A DNA stretch of 64,000 nucleotides, taken from contig OX352322.1 of NCBI GenBank assembly GCA_947090765.1, positions 4,323,501-4,387,500 of the forward strand. Reading direction: 5' to 3'. Origin of the DNA: Pseudomonas sp. MM223 (GTDB taxonomy: Bacteria > Pseudomonadota > Gammaproteobacteria > Pseudomonadales > Pseudomonadaceae). The translations under genes and the position numbers were made by a program. Below, in pieces: positions 46,909 through 56,747 of this stretch. The notes under the pieces are model-generated. The model was given only the letters and a program-made list of their open reading frames with translations. It did no database searches and was not told the DNA's origin. Every line of letters starts with the position of its first letter. Positions within the stretch are counted from its first letter, which is position 1.

Positions 46909-47000
46909 GGCCTATCGCCGGCAAGCCAGCTCCCACAGGTGCACCACAGTTTCGGAATCTGTGATTACCCTGTGGGAGCTGGCTTGCCGGCGATAGGGCC
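46909..47000. repeat. Paired REP palindromes, family B
   Basis: Inverted copies of CTATCGCCGGCAAGCCAGCT plus CCCACAGG around a 30-bp centre, just after the ahpF stop in the minus-strand sense. Confidence 0.9.
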
Positions 47001-47009
47001 GGTACAGGC

Positions 47010-48572
47010 TTACGCCGGCGCCGAAGTGCGGATCAGGTGATCAAAGGCTGCCAGCGAAGCCTTGGCCCCCTCGCCCACCGCAATCACGATCTGCTTGTAC
47101 GGCACGGTAGTCACGTCACCGGCGGCAAACACACCCGGGATGCTGGTCTGGCCCTTGGCATCGACGATGATCTCACCACGCGGTGACAGCTCGACGGTGC
47201 CCTTCAGCCAATCGGTGTTCGGCAGCAGGCCGATCTGCACGAAGATACCTTCCAGCGCCACGTCGTGTTGTTCATCCGTGGTGCGATCCTTGTAGCGCAG
47301 GCCGCTCACTTTCTCACCATTGCCCAGCACTTCGGTAGTCAACGCGCTGGTGATCACTTTCACGTTGGGCAGGCTGTGCAGCTTGCGTTGCAACACCGCA
47401 TCGGCACGCAGCTGGCTGTCGAATTCGATCAGCGTCACCTGGGCGACGATACCGGCCAGGTCGATGGCCGCTTCCACGCCCGAGTTGCCACCGCCAATCA
47501 CCGCCACGCGCTTGCCCTTGAACAGCGGGCCGTCACAGTGTGGGCAGTAGGCCACGCCTCGGCCGCGGTATTCCTGCTCGCCCGGCACATTCATTTCGCG
47601 CCAGCGGGCACCGGTGGCCAGGATCACGGTCTTGGCCTTGAGCGAGGCGCCACCGGCCAGGCGCACTTCGTGCAGGCCGCCATCGGTGGCCGGAATCAGC
47701 GCTTCGCCGCGTTGCAGGTTCATGATGTCCACGTCGTATTGCTTGACGTGTTCTTCCAGTGCCGTGGCCAGTTTCGGCCCTTCGGTTTCTTGCACCGAAA
47801 TGAAGTTTTCGATGGCCAGGGTATCGAGCACCTGGCCGCCGAAACGCTCGGCGGCAACCCCGGTGCGGATGCCTTTACGGGCGGCATAGATGGCCGCTGC
47901 TGCGCCGGCTGGGCCGCCGCCGACTACCAGGACATCGAAAGCGTCCTTGGCGTTGATCTTCTCGGCCTGGCGGGCGCCGGCATTGGTGTCGATCTTGCCG
48001 AGGATTTCTTCCAGGCCCATACGGCCCTGGCCGAACACCTCGCCGTTCAGGTAAATGCTTGGCACCGCCATGATCTTGCGCGATTCCACTTCGTCCTGGA
48101 ACAGCGCACCGTCAATGGCCACATGGCGCACATTAGGGTTGAGCGCCGCCATCAGGTTCAGCGCCTGGACCACGTCCGGGCAGTTCTGGCACGACAGCGA
48201 GAAGTAGGTTTCGAAGGTGAACTCGCCTTCCAGCGCCTGGATCTGCTCGATCACCTCGGCACTGGCCTTGGACGGGTGGCCGCCGACTTGCAGCAGCGCC
48301 AATACCAGCGAGGTGAATTCGTGGCCCATGGGGATGCCGGCGAAGCGCAGGCTGATATCGCTGCCCGGGCGGTTCAGCGAGAACGATGGACGACGGGCAT
48401 CGGTACCGTCCGCGCTGAAGGTAATGAGGTCCGACAAACCGGCAATTTCCACCAGCAGGTCGTGCAATTCGCGGGACTTCGCGCCGTCGTCGAGGGAGGC
48501 AACGATCTCGATCGGCTGGGTGACCCGCTCCAGGTAGGTTTTCAGTTGCGATTTAAGCGTGGCGTCCAACAT
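47010..48572 (-). CDS. ahpF: Alkyl hydroperoxide reductase subunit F
   Basis: 520 residues. The N-terminal double-thioredoxin fold has the CQNC redox pair ([11 protein letters not shown]). The thioredoxin reductase-like part has FAD motif [22 protein letters not shown] motif [17 protein letters not shown], the CPHC active site in [10 protein letters not shown] and the C-terminal [16 protein letters not shown]. It passes electrons from NADH to AhpC for peroxide reduction. The ahpC gene lies 126 bp upstream on the same strand with a hairpin in between. Confidence 0.95.
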   Translation of the reverse strand: MLDATLKSQLKTYLERVTQPIEIVASLDDGAKSRELHDLLVEIAGLSDLITFSADGTDARRPSFSLNRPGSDISLRFAGIPMGHEFTSLVLALLQVGGHPSKASAEVIEQIQALEGEFTFETYFSLSCQNCPDVVQALNLMAALNPNVRHVAIDGALFQDEVESRKIMAVPSIYLNGEVFGQGRMGLEEILGKIDTNAGARQAEKINAKDAFDVLVVGGGPAGAAAAIYAARKGIRTGVAAERFGGQVLDTLAIENFISVQETEGPKLATALEEHVKQYDVDIMNLQRGEALIPATDGGLHEVRLAGGASLKAKTVILATGARWREMNVPGEQEYRGRGVAYCPHCDGPLFKGKRVAVIGGGNSGVEAAIDLAGIVAQVTLIEFDSQLRADAVLQRKLHSLPNVKVITSALTTEVLGNGEKVSGLRYKDRTTDEQHDVALEGIFVQIGLLPNTDWLKGTVELSPRGEIIVDAKGQTSIPGVFAAGDVTTVPYKQIVIAVGEGAKASLAAFDHLIRTSAPA

Positions 48573-48607
48573 ACGGGCGATTCCTTTTTTTCAAAACTCG
48601 GATACAA

Positions 48608-48637
48608 AAACGCCCAGGCGAGGTCGCCCGGGCGTTT
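48608..48637 (-). terminator. Intercistronic hairpin between ahpC and ahpF
   Basis: AAACGCCCAGGCG and CGCCCGGGCGTTT form a 13-bp stem with one mismatch and a 4-base loop. On the minus strand a U-run follows. It probably stops part of the transcription after ahpC, giving more AhpC than AhpF. Confidence 0.7.
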
Positions 48638-48698
48638 GACGGGGCGGTAACAACTTCAGCTTTGGCGGCTGAGTACCGCCCGCGACTGGCTCACAGCC

Positions 48699-49262
48699 TT
48701 AGATCTTGCCAACCAGGTCCAGGGATGGGGCGAGAGTCGCTTCGCCTTCTTTCCACTTGGCCGGGCACACTTCGCCTGGGTGAGCGGCCACGTACTGGGC
48801 AGCCTTCACTTTACGCAGCAGTTCGGCAGCATCGCGGCCTACACCACCGTCGTTCAGTTCGACGATCTTGATCTGGCCTTCCGGGTTGATCACGAAGGTA
48901 CCGCGATCGGCCAGGCCGGCTTCTTCGATCAGCACGTCGAAGTTGCGCGAAATGACGTGGGTCGGGTCACCGATCAGCGGGTATTCGATCTTGCCGATGG
49001 TGTCCGAAGTGTCGTGCCAGGCTTTGTGGGTGAAGTGGGTGTCGGTGGACACGCCGTAGATTTCCACACCCAGCTTCTGGAACTCGGCGTAGTTGTCAGC
49101 AAGGTCACCCAGTTCGGTCGGGCAAACGAAGGTGAAGTCAGCCGGGTAGAAGAACACGACAGACCACTTGCCTTTCAGGTCGGCTTCGCTGACCTGGACG
49201 AACTCGCCCTTGTGGTAGGCGGTGGCGTTGAACGGTTTGACTTGGCTGTTGATGATTGGCAT
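48699..49262 (-). CDS. ahpC: Alkyl hydroperoxide reductase subunit C (peroxiredoxin)
   Basis: 187 residues of a 2-Cys peroxiredoxin: the peroxidatic Cys in [35 protein letters not shown], and the resolving Cys in [14 protein letters not shown] near the end. It reduces hydrogen peroxide and organic peroxides, recharged by AhpF. GGAGC precedes the ATG. An OxyR-like site lies 75-110 bp upstream. Confidence 0.96.
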   Translation of the reverse strand: MPIINSQVKPFNATAYHKGEFVQVSEADLKGKWSVVFFYPADFTFVCPTELGDLADNYAEFQKLGVEIYGVSTDTHFTHKAWHDTSDTIGKIEYPLIGDPTHVISRNFDVLIEEAGLADRGTFVINPEGQIKIVELNDGGVGRDAAELLRKVKAAQYVAAHPGEVCPAKWKEGEATLAPSLDLVGKI

Positions 49263-49334
49263 GAGAGACGCTCCTTCATGGGGTTGGAATCAGTTGATGG
49301 ATAGAATCCTAACTAATCATCCCGCTGAAGGCTC

Positions 49335-49371
49335 ATTGGCAAAGCTCATGCTTGCGATTGGTTTTGGCTAT
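49335..49371. promoter_or_regulatory. Possible OxyR site upstream of ahpC
   Basis: Two 15-bp elements with a 7-bp gap, ATTGGCAAAGCTCAT and ATTGGTTTTGGCTAT, have the 37-bp geometry of OxyR sites (ATAG-N7-CTAT repeated) with partial base match. OxyR control of ahpC is known in Pseudomonas; this exact site is a tentative call. Confidence 0.4.
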
Positions 49372-49431
49372 AACCGAGGTTAATTAATAGAAGGGAATGG
49401 GCTGAGCAAAGGATTGCGCAGCACACAAGGG

Positions 49432-49521
49432 CCTCATCGCCGGCAAGCCAGCTCCCACAGGTACAGTGCAGGCCTGAGGCCATGTGCAATATCTGTGGGA
49501 GCTGGCTTGCCGGCGATGAGG
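49432..49521. repeat. Paired REP palindromes, family B
   Basis: Inverted copies of CTCATCGCCGGCAAGCCAGC plus TCCCACAGG around a 30-bp centre, between the ahpC promoter region and the end of the gor gene. Confidence 0.88.
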
Positions 49522-49530
49522 TCAGTGGCA

Positions 49531-50886
49531 TCAACGGGTAGCGGTGCGCATGGTCACGAACTCTTCGGCCGCCGTCGGGTGCACGCCAATGGTTTCGTCG
49601 AACTGCTGCTTGGTCGCCCCAGCCTTCAGGGCGACGCCCAGGCCCTGGATGATCTCGCCGGCATCCGGGCCAACCATGTGGCAACCCAGCACCTTGTCGG
49701 TCTCGGCATCGACCACCAGCTTCATCAGGGTCTTTTCCTGAATGTCGGTCAGGGTCAGCTTCATGGCGCGGAAGCGGCTCTCGAACACCTGTACCTTGTG
49801 CCCGGCCTCCAACGCCTGCTCTTCGGTCAAGCCAACAGTACCGATAGGCGGCTGGCTGAACACCGCTGTCGGGATGTTCTGGTAGTCCACCGGGCGGTAC
49901 TGCTCCGGCTTGAACAGGCGCCGCGCCACAGCCATGCCTTCGGCCAGGGCCACCGGGGTCAGTTGCACACGGCCGATCACATCGCCAATGGCCAGGATCG
50001 ACGGCGCAGTCGTCTGGTACTGCTCGTCGACACGAATGTAGCCACGCGCATCCAGCTCTACGCCGGTGTTTTCCAGGCCAAGGTTGTCCAGCATCGGCCG
50101 CCGCCCTGTGGCGTAGAACACACAGTCTGCAACCAGCTCGCGGCCGTCCTTCAAGGTGGCTTTGAGGCTACCATCTTCAAGCTTGTCGATGCGCTGGATG
50201 TCGGCATTGAACTGCAGGTCGAGGCCGCGTTTTTCCAGTTCTTCCTTCAGGTGCGTGCGCACCGAGCCATCGAAGCCGCGCAGGAACAGGTCGCCCCGGT
50301 ACAGCAGCGTGGTATTGGCCCCCAGCCCCTGGAAGATGCCAGCGAACTCGACGGCGATGTAACCACCGCCTACTACCAGTACCCGACGTGGCAGGTCCTT
50401 GAGGTAAAAGGCTTCGTTGGAGGTGATCGCCAGTTCCTTGCCCGGGATGTCCGGTATCTGCGGCCAGCCACCGGTAGCGATGAGGATATGCTCGGCGGTG
50501 TACCGCTGGCCTTCCACCTCCACTTCATTGGCACCGGTCATGCGCGCATGGCCCTGCAGCAGGGTGACGCCGCTGTTGACCAGCAAGTTGCGGTAGATGC
50601 CATTAAGGCGCTCGATTTCGCGGTTCTTGTTGGCAATCAGGGTGCCCCAGTCGAAATGCCCTTCTTCCAGGGTCCAGCCGAAACCTGCGGCCTGTTCCAG
50701 TTCGTCCGCGACGTGCGCACCGTACACCAGCAGCTTTTTCGGCACGCAGCCGACGTTGACGCAGGTCCCCCCCAGGTAGCGGCTTTCGGCCACTGCCACT
50801 TTTGCGCCAAAGCCCGCAGCAAAGCGCGCTGCGCGCACACCGCCGGACCCGGCACCAATCACGAACAGATCAAAATCGTAGGCCAT
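49531..50886 (-). CDS. gor: Glutathione reductase
   Basis: 451 residues, full length. FAD motif [16 protein letters not shown], redox disulfide [19 protein letters not shown] domain [19 protein letters not shown] with Arg residues further on, and the C-terminal catalytic [11 protein letters not shown]. It keeps glutathione reduced using NADPH in the cytoplasm. It sits next to ahpCF, giving an oxidative-defence neighbourhood. Confidence 0.95.
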   Translation of the reverse strand: MAYDFDLFVIGAGSGGVRAARFAAGFGAKVAVAESRYLGGTCVNVGCVPKKLLVYGAHVADELEQAAGFGWTLEEGHFDWGTLIANKNREIERLNGIYRNLLVNSGVTLLQGHARMTGANEVEVEGQRYTAEHILIATGGWPQIPDIPGKELAITSNEAFYLKDLPRRVLVVGGGYIAVEFAGIFQGLGANTTLLYRGDLFLRGFDGSVRTHLKEELEKRGLDLQFNADIQRIDKLEDGSLKATLKDGRELVADCVFYATGRRPMLDNLGLENTGVELDARGYIRVDEQYQTTAPSILAIGDVIGRVQLTPVALAEGMAVARRLFKPEQYRPVDYQNIPTAVFSQPPIGTVGLTEEQALEAGHKVQVFESRFRAMKLTLTDIQEKTLMKLVVDAETDKVLGCHMVGPDAGEIIQGLGVALKAGATKQQFDETIGVHPTAAEEFVTMRTATR

Positions 50887-50944
50887 GTATTCAGTCTCCT
50901 AGGCAGGCGCCCAGCATAACGCCGTTGGCCGCCGCAAACAAAAA

Positions 50945-50964
50945 AGCCACCCCGAAGGGTGGCT
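50945..50964 (-). terminator. Rho-independent terminator after galU
   Basis: AGCCACCC, loop CGAA, GGGTGGCT, preceded on the plus strand by A7, which becomes a U-run on the minus strand. It lies 21 bp after the galU stop. Confidence 0.85.
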
Positions 50965-50985
50965 CTCTATAACCTGCCGGGCTTA

Positions 50986-51825
50986 TCAGTAAGCCTTGCC
51001 AGCCTTGTAGAAGTTCTCGAAGCAGAAGTTGGTCGCTTCGATGTAGCCCTCGGCACCACCGCAGTCGAAACGCTTGCCCTTGAACTTGTAGGCGATCACG
51101 TTACCTTCGGCCGCTTGCTTCATCAGCGCGTCGGTAATCTGGATCTCGCCACCTTTACCTGGCTCGGTCTGTTCGATTTTCTCGAAGATGTCCGGGGTCA
51201 GGATGTAACGGCCGATGATGGCCAGGTTCGATGGGGCATCTTCAGGCTTCGGTTTCTCGACCATGGAGTCGACACGGAAGATGCCGTCCTTGATCTCTTC
51301 ACCGGCGATAACGCCGTACTTGTTGGTTTCCTGCGGGTCGACTTCCTGGATGGCGACGATCGAGCAGCGATACTTCTTGTACAGCGCAACCATCTGCGCC
51401 AGCACGCCGTCACCTTCAAGGTTGACGCACAGGTCATCCGCCAGCACCACGGCGAACGGCTCGTCGCCAATCAATGGGCGGCCGGTGAGGATAGCGTGGC
51501 CCAGGCCTTTCATTTCGGTCTGACGGGTGTACGAGAACGAGCACTCGTCGAGCAGGCGACGGATACCAACCAGGTATTTTTCCTTGTCGGTGCCCTTGAT
51601 CTGGTTTTCCAGCTCGTAGCTGATGTCGAAGTGGTCTTCCAGGGCGCGCTTGCCGCGACCGGTCACGATGGAGATTTCGTTCAGACCAGCATCCAATGCT
51701 TCTTCAACGCCATACTGGATCAGTGGCTTGTTGACCACTGGCAGCATTTCCTTGGGCATGGCTTTGGTAGCAGGCAAGAAGCGAGTGCCGTAGCCGGCTG
51801 CCGGGAACAAGCATTTTTTGATCAT
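50986..51825 (-). CDS. galU: UTP-glucose-1-phosphate uridylyltransferase
   Basis: 279 residues. The nucleotidyltransferase motif LFPAAGYGTRFLPATKAMPK, MLPVVNKPLIQYGVEEA, LADDLCVN and VEKPKPEDAPSNLAIIGRY are typical of GalU. It makes UDP-glucose for lipopolysaccharide, exopolysaccharide and trehalose-type pathways in the cytoplasm. The 220-bp gap upstream holds its promoter; nothing else is recognisable there. Confidence 0.95.
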   Translation of the reverse strand: MIKKCLFPAAGYGTRFLPATKAMPKEMLPVVNKPLIQYGVEEALDAGLNEISIVTGRGKRALEDHFDISYELENQIKGTDKEKYLVGIRRLLDECSFSYTRQTEMKGLGHAILTGRPLIGDEPFAVVLADDLCVNLEGDGVLAQMVALYKKYRCSIVAIQEVDPQETNKYGVIAGEEIKDGIFRVDSMVEKPKPEDAPSNLAIIGRYILTPDIFEKIEQTEPGKGGEIQITDALMKQAAEGNVIAYKFKGKRFDCGGAEGYIEATNFCFENFYKAGKAY

Positions 51826-52046
51826 AAACGTCCTTACAAAAGGCTAGGCCTGTGGAATTCGGCGCAGTCTAATCAGGCGGCACTCACCTTACAATGCCCC
51901 CCGATGGCGACCGATGCCATCATAGAGATATCCCAGTGTAGATAGTTCCGGGGGATCGTAAATATTACCGTCATACATGACGGGCGGATGACAGCCAAAA
52001 GAAGGCGCCCATGCTGGCCCGCGAAGAGGCCGGCACAGGCGCTACA

Positions 52047-52961
52047 TCAGCTACCGGCCCCCTGCCCGATCAGCACGCCATCCACCTTCTGACCATACAG
52101 GTTCACGCCGTCATTGGCATGGAACTTCACCCGCGTCTTCTCGATGGAGCCCTCCACCAACCGTGGGTCCTGTGGCCGTTCATGGCGGTTGATCCACGCC
52201 GCAACGTCCCAGGCCTGCTGATCACTGAGGCTGCCCGGCTTGCCCAGCGGCATGTTGTACTTGATGAATGACGCTGCCGTGTTGATGCGGTGCATACCAG
52301 CGCCCCAGTTGTAGGAGTCCTTGCCCCACAGCGGCGGCATCACATACTCACCGGCCACCTTCTGCCCTTCGCCGTTGTCGCCATGGCAAATCGCACATTG
52401 CTCGCCGTACACCTGCTGGCCGCGCTTGAAGTCATAGCCGCCCTCGGGCTGCGGCACCTCCGGGTAACCACGCCCGGCCATCTCCACGCCAGTGGGCGCC
52501 TTGGTCGACAGCCAGTACGCATAGGTGGCCAGTGCCGTCATCTGCGGGCTATCGGCGGCAGGAGGCTTGCCATTCATGCTGAACTGGAAGCACCCCTGGA
52601 TGCGCTCAGCATAGGTATTCACCTTGTCGTTCTTCTTGCGGTACGCGGGGTACATCGGGTACGCGCCCCACATTGGCGCCGAATGCGCCAGGCGCCCCTC
52701 GTCGAGGTGGCAGTTGCTGCAATTCATGCCGTTGCCCACGGCCTCGGGCATCAGCCGGCGGGTATCGACGAACAGGGCATGGCCCTCGCGCACCATCTTG
52801 CCAAAGGCGTTGTCGGGCAATTCGCTTTCGGCAGGCGGCACGAACTGCGGCGAGGCCTGCACGCCGGGCACCTTCAGTTGCGACTGGTCTTCCATGGCGA
52901 TCGGGGCGGCATGGGCGCTGTTCATGGTCACCAGCAGCAAGGCTGTAATCACCGGTTTCAT
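52047..52961 (-). CDS. tsdA: Dihaem cytochrome c, probably thiosulfate dehydrogenase TsdA
   Basis: 304 residues with a signal peptide ending near SAHA. Haem sites are CSNCH (81-85) and CAICH (189-193). A conserved cysteine, Cys124 in AERIQGCFQFSMNG, lies where TsdA enzymes use Cys as the unusual axial ligand of the active-site haem. TsdA joins two thiosulfates into tetrathionate in the periplasm and passes electrons on. The start overlaps the end of the upstream dihaem cytochrome gene by 4 bp, matching tsdBA pairs. A plain electron-carrier cytochrome is the alternative. Confidence 0.75.
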   Translation of the reverse strand: MKPVITALLLVTMNSAHAAPIAMEDQSQLKVPGVQASPQFVPPAESELPDNAFGKMVREGHALFVDTRRLMPEAVGNGMNCSNCHLDEGRLAHSAPMWGAYPMYPAYRKKNDKVNTYAERIQGCFQFSMNGKPPAADSPQMTALATYAYWLSTKAPTGVEMAGRGYPEVPQPEGGYDFKRGQQVYGEQCAICHGDNGEGQKVAGEYVMPPLWGKDSYNWGAGMHRINTAASFIKYNMPLGKPGSLSDQQAWDVAAWINRHERPQDPRLVEGSIEKTRVKFHANDGVNLYGQKVDGVLIGQGAGS

Positions 52962-53611
52962 GGCGTGACCTCCTGGCTGGCGGAGCGGGCGAAGAACTCG
53001 GCGACAGCCTTGATCTCATCATCGGTCATGGCCTTGGCCACGCCGACCATCAGCTGGTTGGGGTCATTGCTGCGGCTGCCGTCGCGCCAGGCATTGAGCT
53101 GCGCCACCAGGTAACTGGCAGGCTGGCCGGCCAACGGCGGAAAGTGTTCGCCAACCCCACCGCCGCCAGGGCCATGGCACTGCACACAGCCGGGTATCTG
53201 CCGGCTCCAGTCGCCGTACAGGGCCATGCGGGTGGTAGGGTCATCGGCAATCTGCTGGCGCCACAGGTGGCTGGCGCGGTCTGCCGGCAAGCTGGCCAGG
53301 TAGGCACTCACCGCCTTGATTTCATCATCGGTCAAGGCCTTGGCGAGCGGTTCCATCACCGGCTGCTTGCGGCTACCGCTGCGCCAATCGTGCAATTGCT
53401 TGCTGAGGTAACCGGCCGGAAGCCCGGCCAAACGCGGAAAGCCGGCGGCAGCAATGCCCTTGCCGTCCGGGCCATGGCACCCGAGGCAAGCCATGGCAGC
53501 GGGGTTGGCCCCGCCCTGAGTGAAGACTTTCTGGCCATCGGCGGCATGCGCCGTGGGCCAGGCCAGGATCAGCAGGCTGCCGATCACCACGCGTCTCAAC
53601 GGTGTCATCAC
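52958..53611 (-). CDS. tsdB: Dihaem cytochrome c (c4-like), probable TsdB partner
   Basis: 217 residues with a signal peptide ending AHA. Two similar cytochrome c domains each hold one haem: CLGCHGPDGKG and CVQCHGPGGGG, with matching downstream repeats (LAKALTDDEIKAVSAYLASL and VAKAMTDDEIKAVAEFFARS). This is the cytochrome c4 plan. Its ATGA overlap with the next gene indicates a two-gene operon, and it would accept electrons from the TsdA-like enzyme. GGGAG precedes the ATG. Confidence 0.78.
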   Translation of the reverse strand: MMTPLRRVVIGSLLILAWPTAHAADGQKVFTQGGANPAAMACLGCHGPDGKGIAAAGFPRLAGLPAGYLSKQLHDWRSGSRKQPVMEPLAKALTDDEIKAVSAYLASLPADRASHLWRQQIADDPTTRMALYGDWSRQIPGCVQCHGPGGGGVGEHFPPLAGQPASYLVAQLNAWRDGSRSNDPNQLMVGVAKAMTDDEIKAVAEFFARSASQEVTP

Positions 53612-53685
53612 GAATCTCCCTTTCTTTTGTTATATGTTTAGGCTTAAAACATATAAGTAAAGACAGGTAGGTCCGTTGCCTCAGA

Positions 53686-54044
53686 TCAATGCCCGGAGAT
53701 GCATTGGGTGGCTGCCGTGCGCACATCGCCCAGGCGCAACGGGAAATTGTTCAGCCGCTCATGCAGCTTGATGCTGCTGCCACTGCCACGCTTGTCGATG
53801 TCCACCAACGCTGCCGGGCCCGCGCCTGCGCTGATCTTCTGCGGCACGATCAGGCGCAGGCCGTCACCGCGCTGTTCTTCGGTCAGCGGGTCGCGGGTAT
53901 CGGCCAGCTTCTGCTTGACGCAGTCGGCATATTCACGCGGGGTCTTGCCAGAAATCACATCCAGCGTTTCGTGCGATTGCTCCAGCCCGAAACGCTGACA
54001 CAGCCCCCCAATGCCAAAGACAACGCCGCCACCATCCACTTCAT
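53686..54044 (-). pseudogene. Small envelope lipoprotein, probably frameshifted
   Basis: From ATG 54044, with GAGGTG upstream, the frame gives a lipoprotein-like signal MKWMVAALSLALGGC and soon stops. From about 54010 another frame is open to 53686, with conserved-looking sequence (SHETLDVISGKTPREYADCV, LRLIVPQKISAGAGPAAL). Restoring one base between about 53996 and 54010, next to a C6 run, joins the two into a normal lipoprotein of about 120 residues. As read, only a GTG at 54039 could start the long frame, which lacks a signal. The family is not known to me. Confidence 0.55.
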
Positions 54045-54204
54045 TTAAAGCACCTCAGCCTTCAAGAGCCATCTTCGACCACAGCCAGGCCGTTTTGCTC
54101 CCTGCATTGGCAGATTTATCGGGGCCTGGCCATCGAGCGCGCCAGTGTAACGGCACATCGTGGTATCTTTTGCCTTTACAGATCCAAACCTTGCGGAGCA
54201 TCAC

Positions 54205-54507
54205 ATGAAATTCGTACACCAGCGCGAGCACCTCAACGAGGACGACATCGTCGTCATCGAATGCTCCCAGCGCTGCAATATCCGCCTGATGAACGACGCC
54301 AACTTCCGCAGCTTCAAGAACGGCGGCCGTCACACCTACCACGGCGGCGCTTTCGATCAGTTCCCGGCGAAAATTACCGTGCCCAGCACCGGCTTCTGGA
54401 ACATCACCATCGATACCGTGACTACTCGCCCGATCTCGGTCACCCGCAAGCCAACCCTGACCCACAAGATCAAGATTATCCGTCGTTCGTCGTCGAAACT
54501 CAGATAA
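54205..54507 (+). CDS. DUF1883 family protein
   Basis: 100 residues from ATG 54205 (GCGGAG upstream). The sequence FVHQREHLNEDDIVVIECSQ, NIRLMNDANFRSFKNGGRHT and YHGGAFDQFPAKITVPSTGF fits DUF1883, a small beta-rich family of unknown role. A 56-codon gene follows after 7 bp. No signal peptide is seen. Confidence 0.8.
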   Translation: MKFVHQREHLNEDDIVVIECSQRCNIRLMNDANFRSFKNGGRHTYHGGAFDQFPAKITVPSTGFWNITIDTVTTRPISVTRKPTLTHKIKIIRRSSSKLR

Positions 54508-54514
54508 GGCCACC

Positions 54515-54685
54515 ATGTCCCAGACCATCAAGTACGTCATCAAATACAAGCTCGACGGCCAGCGCCGCTGGGATTTCGCGCTGATGCCCGATAACTCCCA
54601 CGAGCAAGCCCTGGAAGCGCTGCGCAAGATCCACGGCGAAGACGCCGATAAAATCAGCGATATCCAGGTCAGCAAGGCCCTGTAA
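54515..54685 (+). CDS. Small conserved hypothetical protein after DUF1883
   Basis: 56 residues, starting MSQTIKYVIKYKLDGQRRWD and ending KISDIQVSKAL. GATAAGG lies before the ATG. It is only 7 bp after the DUF1883 stop and 38 bp before the nitronate monooxygenase gene. Codon use is native and third positions are GC-rich, supporting a real gene. No domain is recognised. Confidence 0.6.
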   Translation: MSQTIKYVIKYKLDGQRRWDFALMPDNSHEQALEALRKIHGEDADKISDIQVSKAL

Positions 54686-54723
54686 ACCCCGCCGCACCGC
54701 TCGCCCCGCGCAAGGAGAATCGC

Positions 54724-55800
54724 ATGAGTCAATGGCCCGACCGCCGTATCCTCGACCTGCTGGGCATCGGTTTGCCCATCCTCCAGGCACCCATGGCGGG
54801 GGCAAGCGGTTCGCCCATGGCCATTGCCGTGGGCCTGGCGGGCGGGTTGGGCGCCCTGCCCTGTGCCATGCTCACCGGTGAGCAGGTGCGTGCCGAGATC
54901 GACGCCTTTCGCGCTGGCTGCCCGGGCCGCCCGCTGAACCTGAACTTCTTCTGCCACCAGCCGCCAGCGCCCGATGCCGAGCGCGATGCACGCTGGAAGC
55001 AGGCCCTGGAGCCCTACTACAGCGAAACGGGAGCCGATTTCACAGCCCCCACGCCAGTGTCCAACCGTGCGCCGTTCGACGAACAAAGCTGCCAGCTGAT
55101 CGAGCAACTGCGCCCGGAAGTGGTGAGCTTTCACTTCGGCCTGCCCCAGGCCCACCTGCTGCAACGGGTGAAGGCCAGCGGTGCCAAGGTACTGTCCAGC
55201 GCCACGACGGTGGAAGAAGCCGTTTGGCTGGAACGCCATGGCTGTGACGCAATCATCGCCATGGGTTATGAAGCTGGCGGCCATCGGGGCATGTTCCTGA
55301 GCGACGACATTACCAGCCAGATCGGCACCTTCGCCCTGGTGCCGCAGGTAGCGGACGCGGTCAGCGTACCGGTGATTGCCGCGGGCGGTATCGGTGACCA
55401 CCGCGGCCTGGTGGCAGCACTGGCCCTGGGCGCTTCGGCAGTGCAGATTGGCACGGCTTACCTGTTCTGCCCCGAGGCCAAGGTTTCACCGGCCCACCGC
55501 CAGGCGTTGGACAGCGCGCCAGCCAGCGACACGGCGTTGACCAACCTGTTTACCGGCCGCCCGGCGCGCGGCATCAACAACCGCATCATGCGCGAACTGG
55601 GGCCGATGAGCAGCCTGGCACCGCGCTTCCCGCTGGCAGGTGGGGCACTGATGCCTTTGCGGGCAATCACCGATCCGCAGGGTAACAGTGACTTCAGCAA
55701 TCTGTGGTCGGGGCAGGCGTTGCGGTTGGGTAGGCACATGCCTGCGGGGGAGTTGACCCGGGAAATTGCCGAAAAGGCACTGGCCTTGGTTAATCGTTAG
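54724..55800 (+). CDS. Nitronate monooxygenase family (2-nitropropane dioxygenase-like)
   Basis: 358 residues. The TIM-barrel FMN enzyme pattern is clear: LGIGLPILQAPMAGASGSPMA, LPCAMLTGEQVRAEIDAF, the AGGHRGMF segment with the catalytic-site His (GYEAGGHRGMF), VIAAGGIGDHRGLVAAL and GASAVQIGTAYLFCPEA for FMN phosphate. Such enzymes detoxify alkyl nitronates such as propionate-3-nitronate. AAGGAG precedes the ATG. Confidence 0.87.
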   Translation: MSQWPDRRILDLLGIGLPILQAPMAGASGSPMAIAVGLAGGLGALPCAMLTGEQVRAEIDAFRAGCPGRPLNLNFFCHQPPAPDAERDARWKQALEPYYSETGADFTAPTPVSNRAPFDEQSCQLIEQLRPEVVSFHFGLPQAHLLQRVKASGAKVLSSATTVEEAVWLERHGCDAIIAMGYEAGGHRGMFLSDDITSQIGTFALVPQVADAVSVPVIAAGGIGDHRGLVAALALGASAVQIGTAYLFCPEAKVSPAHRQALDSAPASDTALTNLFTGRPARGINNRIMRELGPMSSLAPRFPLAGGALMPLRAITDPQGNSDFSNLWSGQALRLGRHMPAGELTREIAEKALALVNR

Positions 55801-55819
55801 GCATCTTTATATGCAGGTT

Positions 55820-55898
55820 CGGCCTCTTCGCAGCACAAGGCTGCTCCTACAGGCACCGCAACCCGTGTAGGAGCAGCCTTGTGCTGCGAAGGGGCCAG
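55820..55898. repeat. Paired REP palindromes, family A, opposite order
   Basis: GGCCTCTTCGCAGCACAAGG plus CTGCTCCTACAGG, then its inverted copy. The arms meet tail to tail, the reverse of the other family A pairs, with a short 15-bp centre. Confidence 0.88.
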
Positions 55899-55940
55899 GC
55901 CTGCAAATGCATCACCCAGCCCCTTCCCGGCAAATGGCCT

Positions 55941-55968
55941 ATCGCTATATAGTTCAGGACATAACGAT
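55941..55968. promoter_or_regulatory. ModE-type operator upstream of modA
   Basis: ATCGCTATATA, a 6-base gap, then GACATAACGAT. The arms are near inverted repeats with the TATAT and ATAACGAT features of ModE sites. It ends 20 bp before modA, fitting molybdate-dependent repression. The modE gene itself is not in the window. Confidence 0.7.
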
Positions 55969-55970
55969 AA

Positions 55971-56746
<776 letters not shown>

Positions 56747-56747
<1 letters not shown>

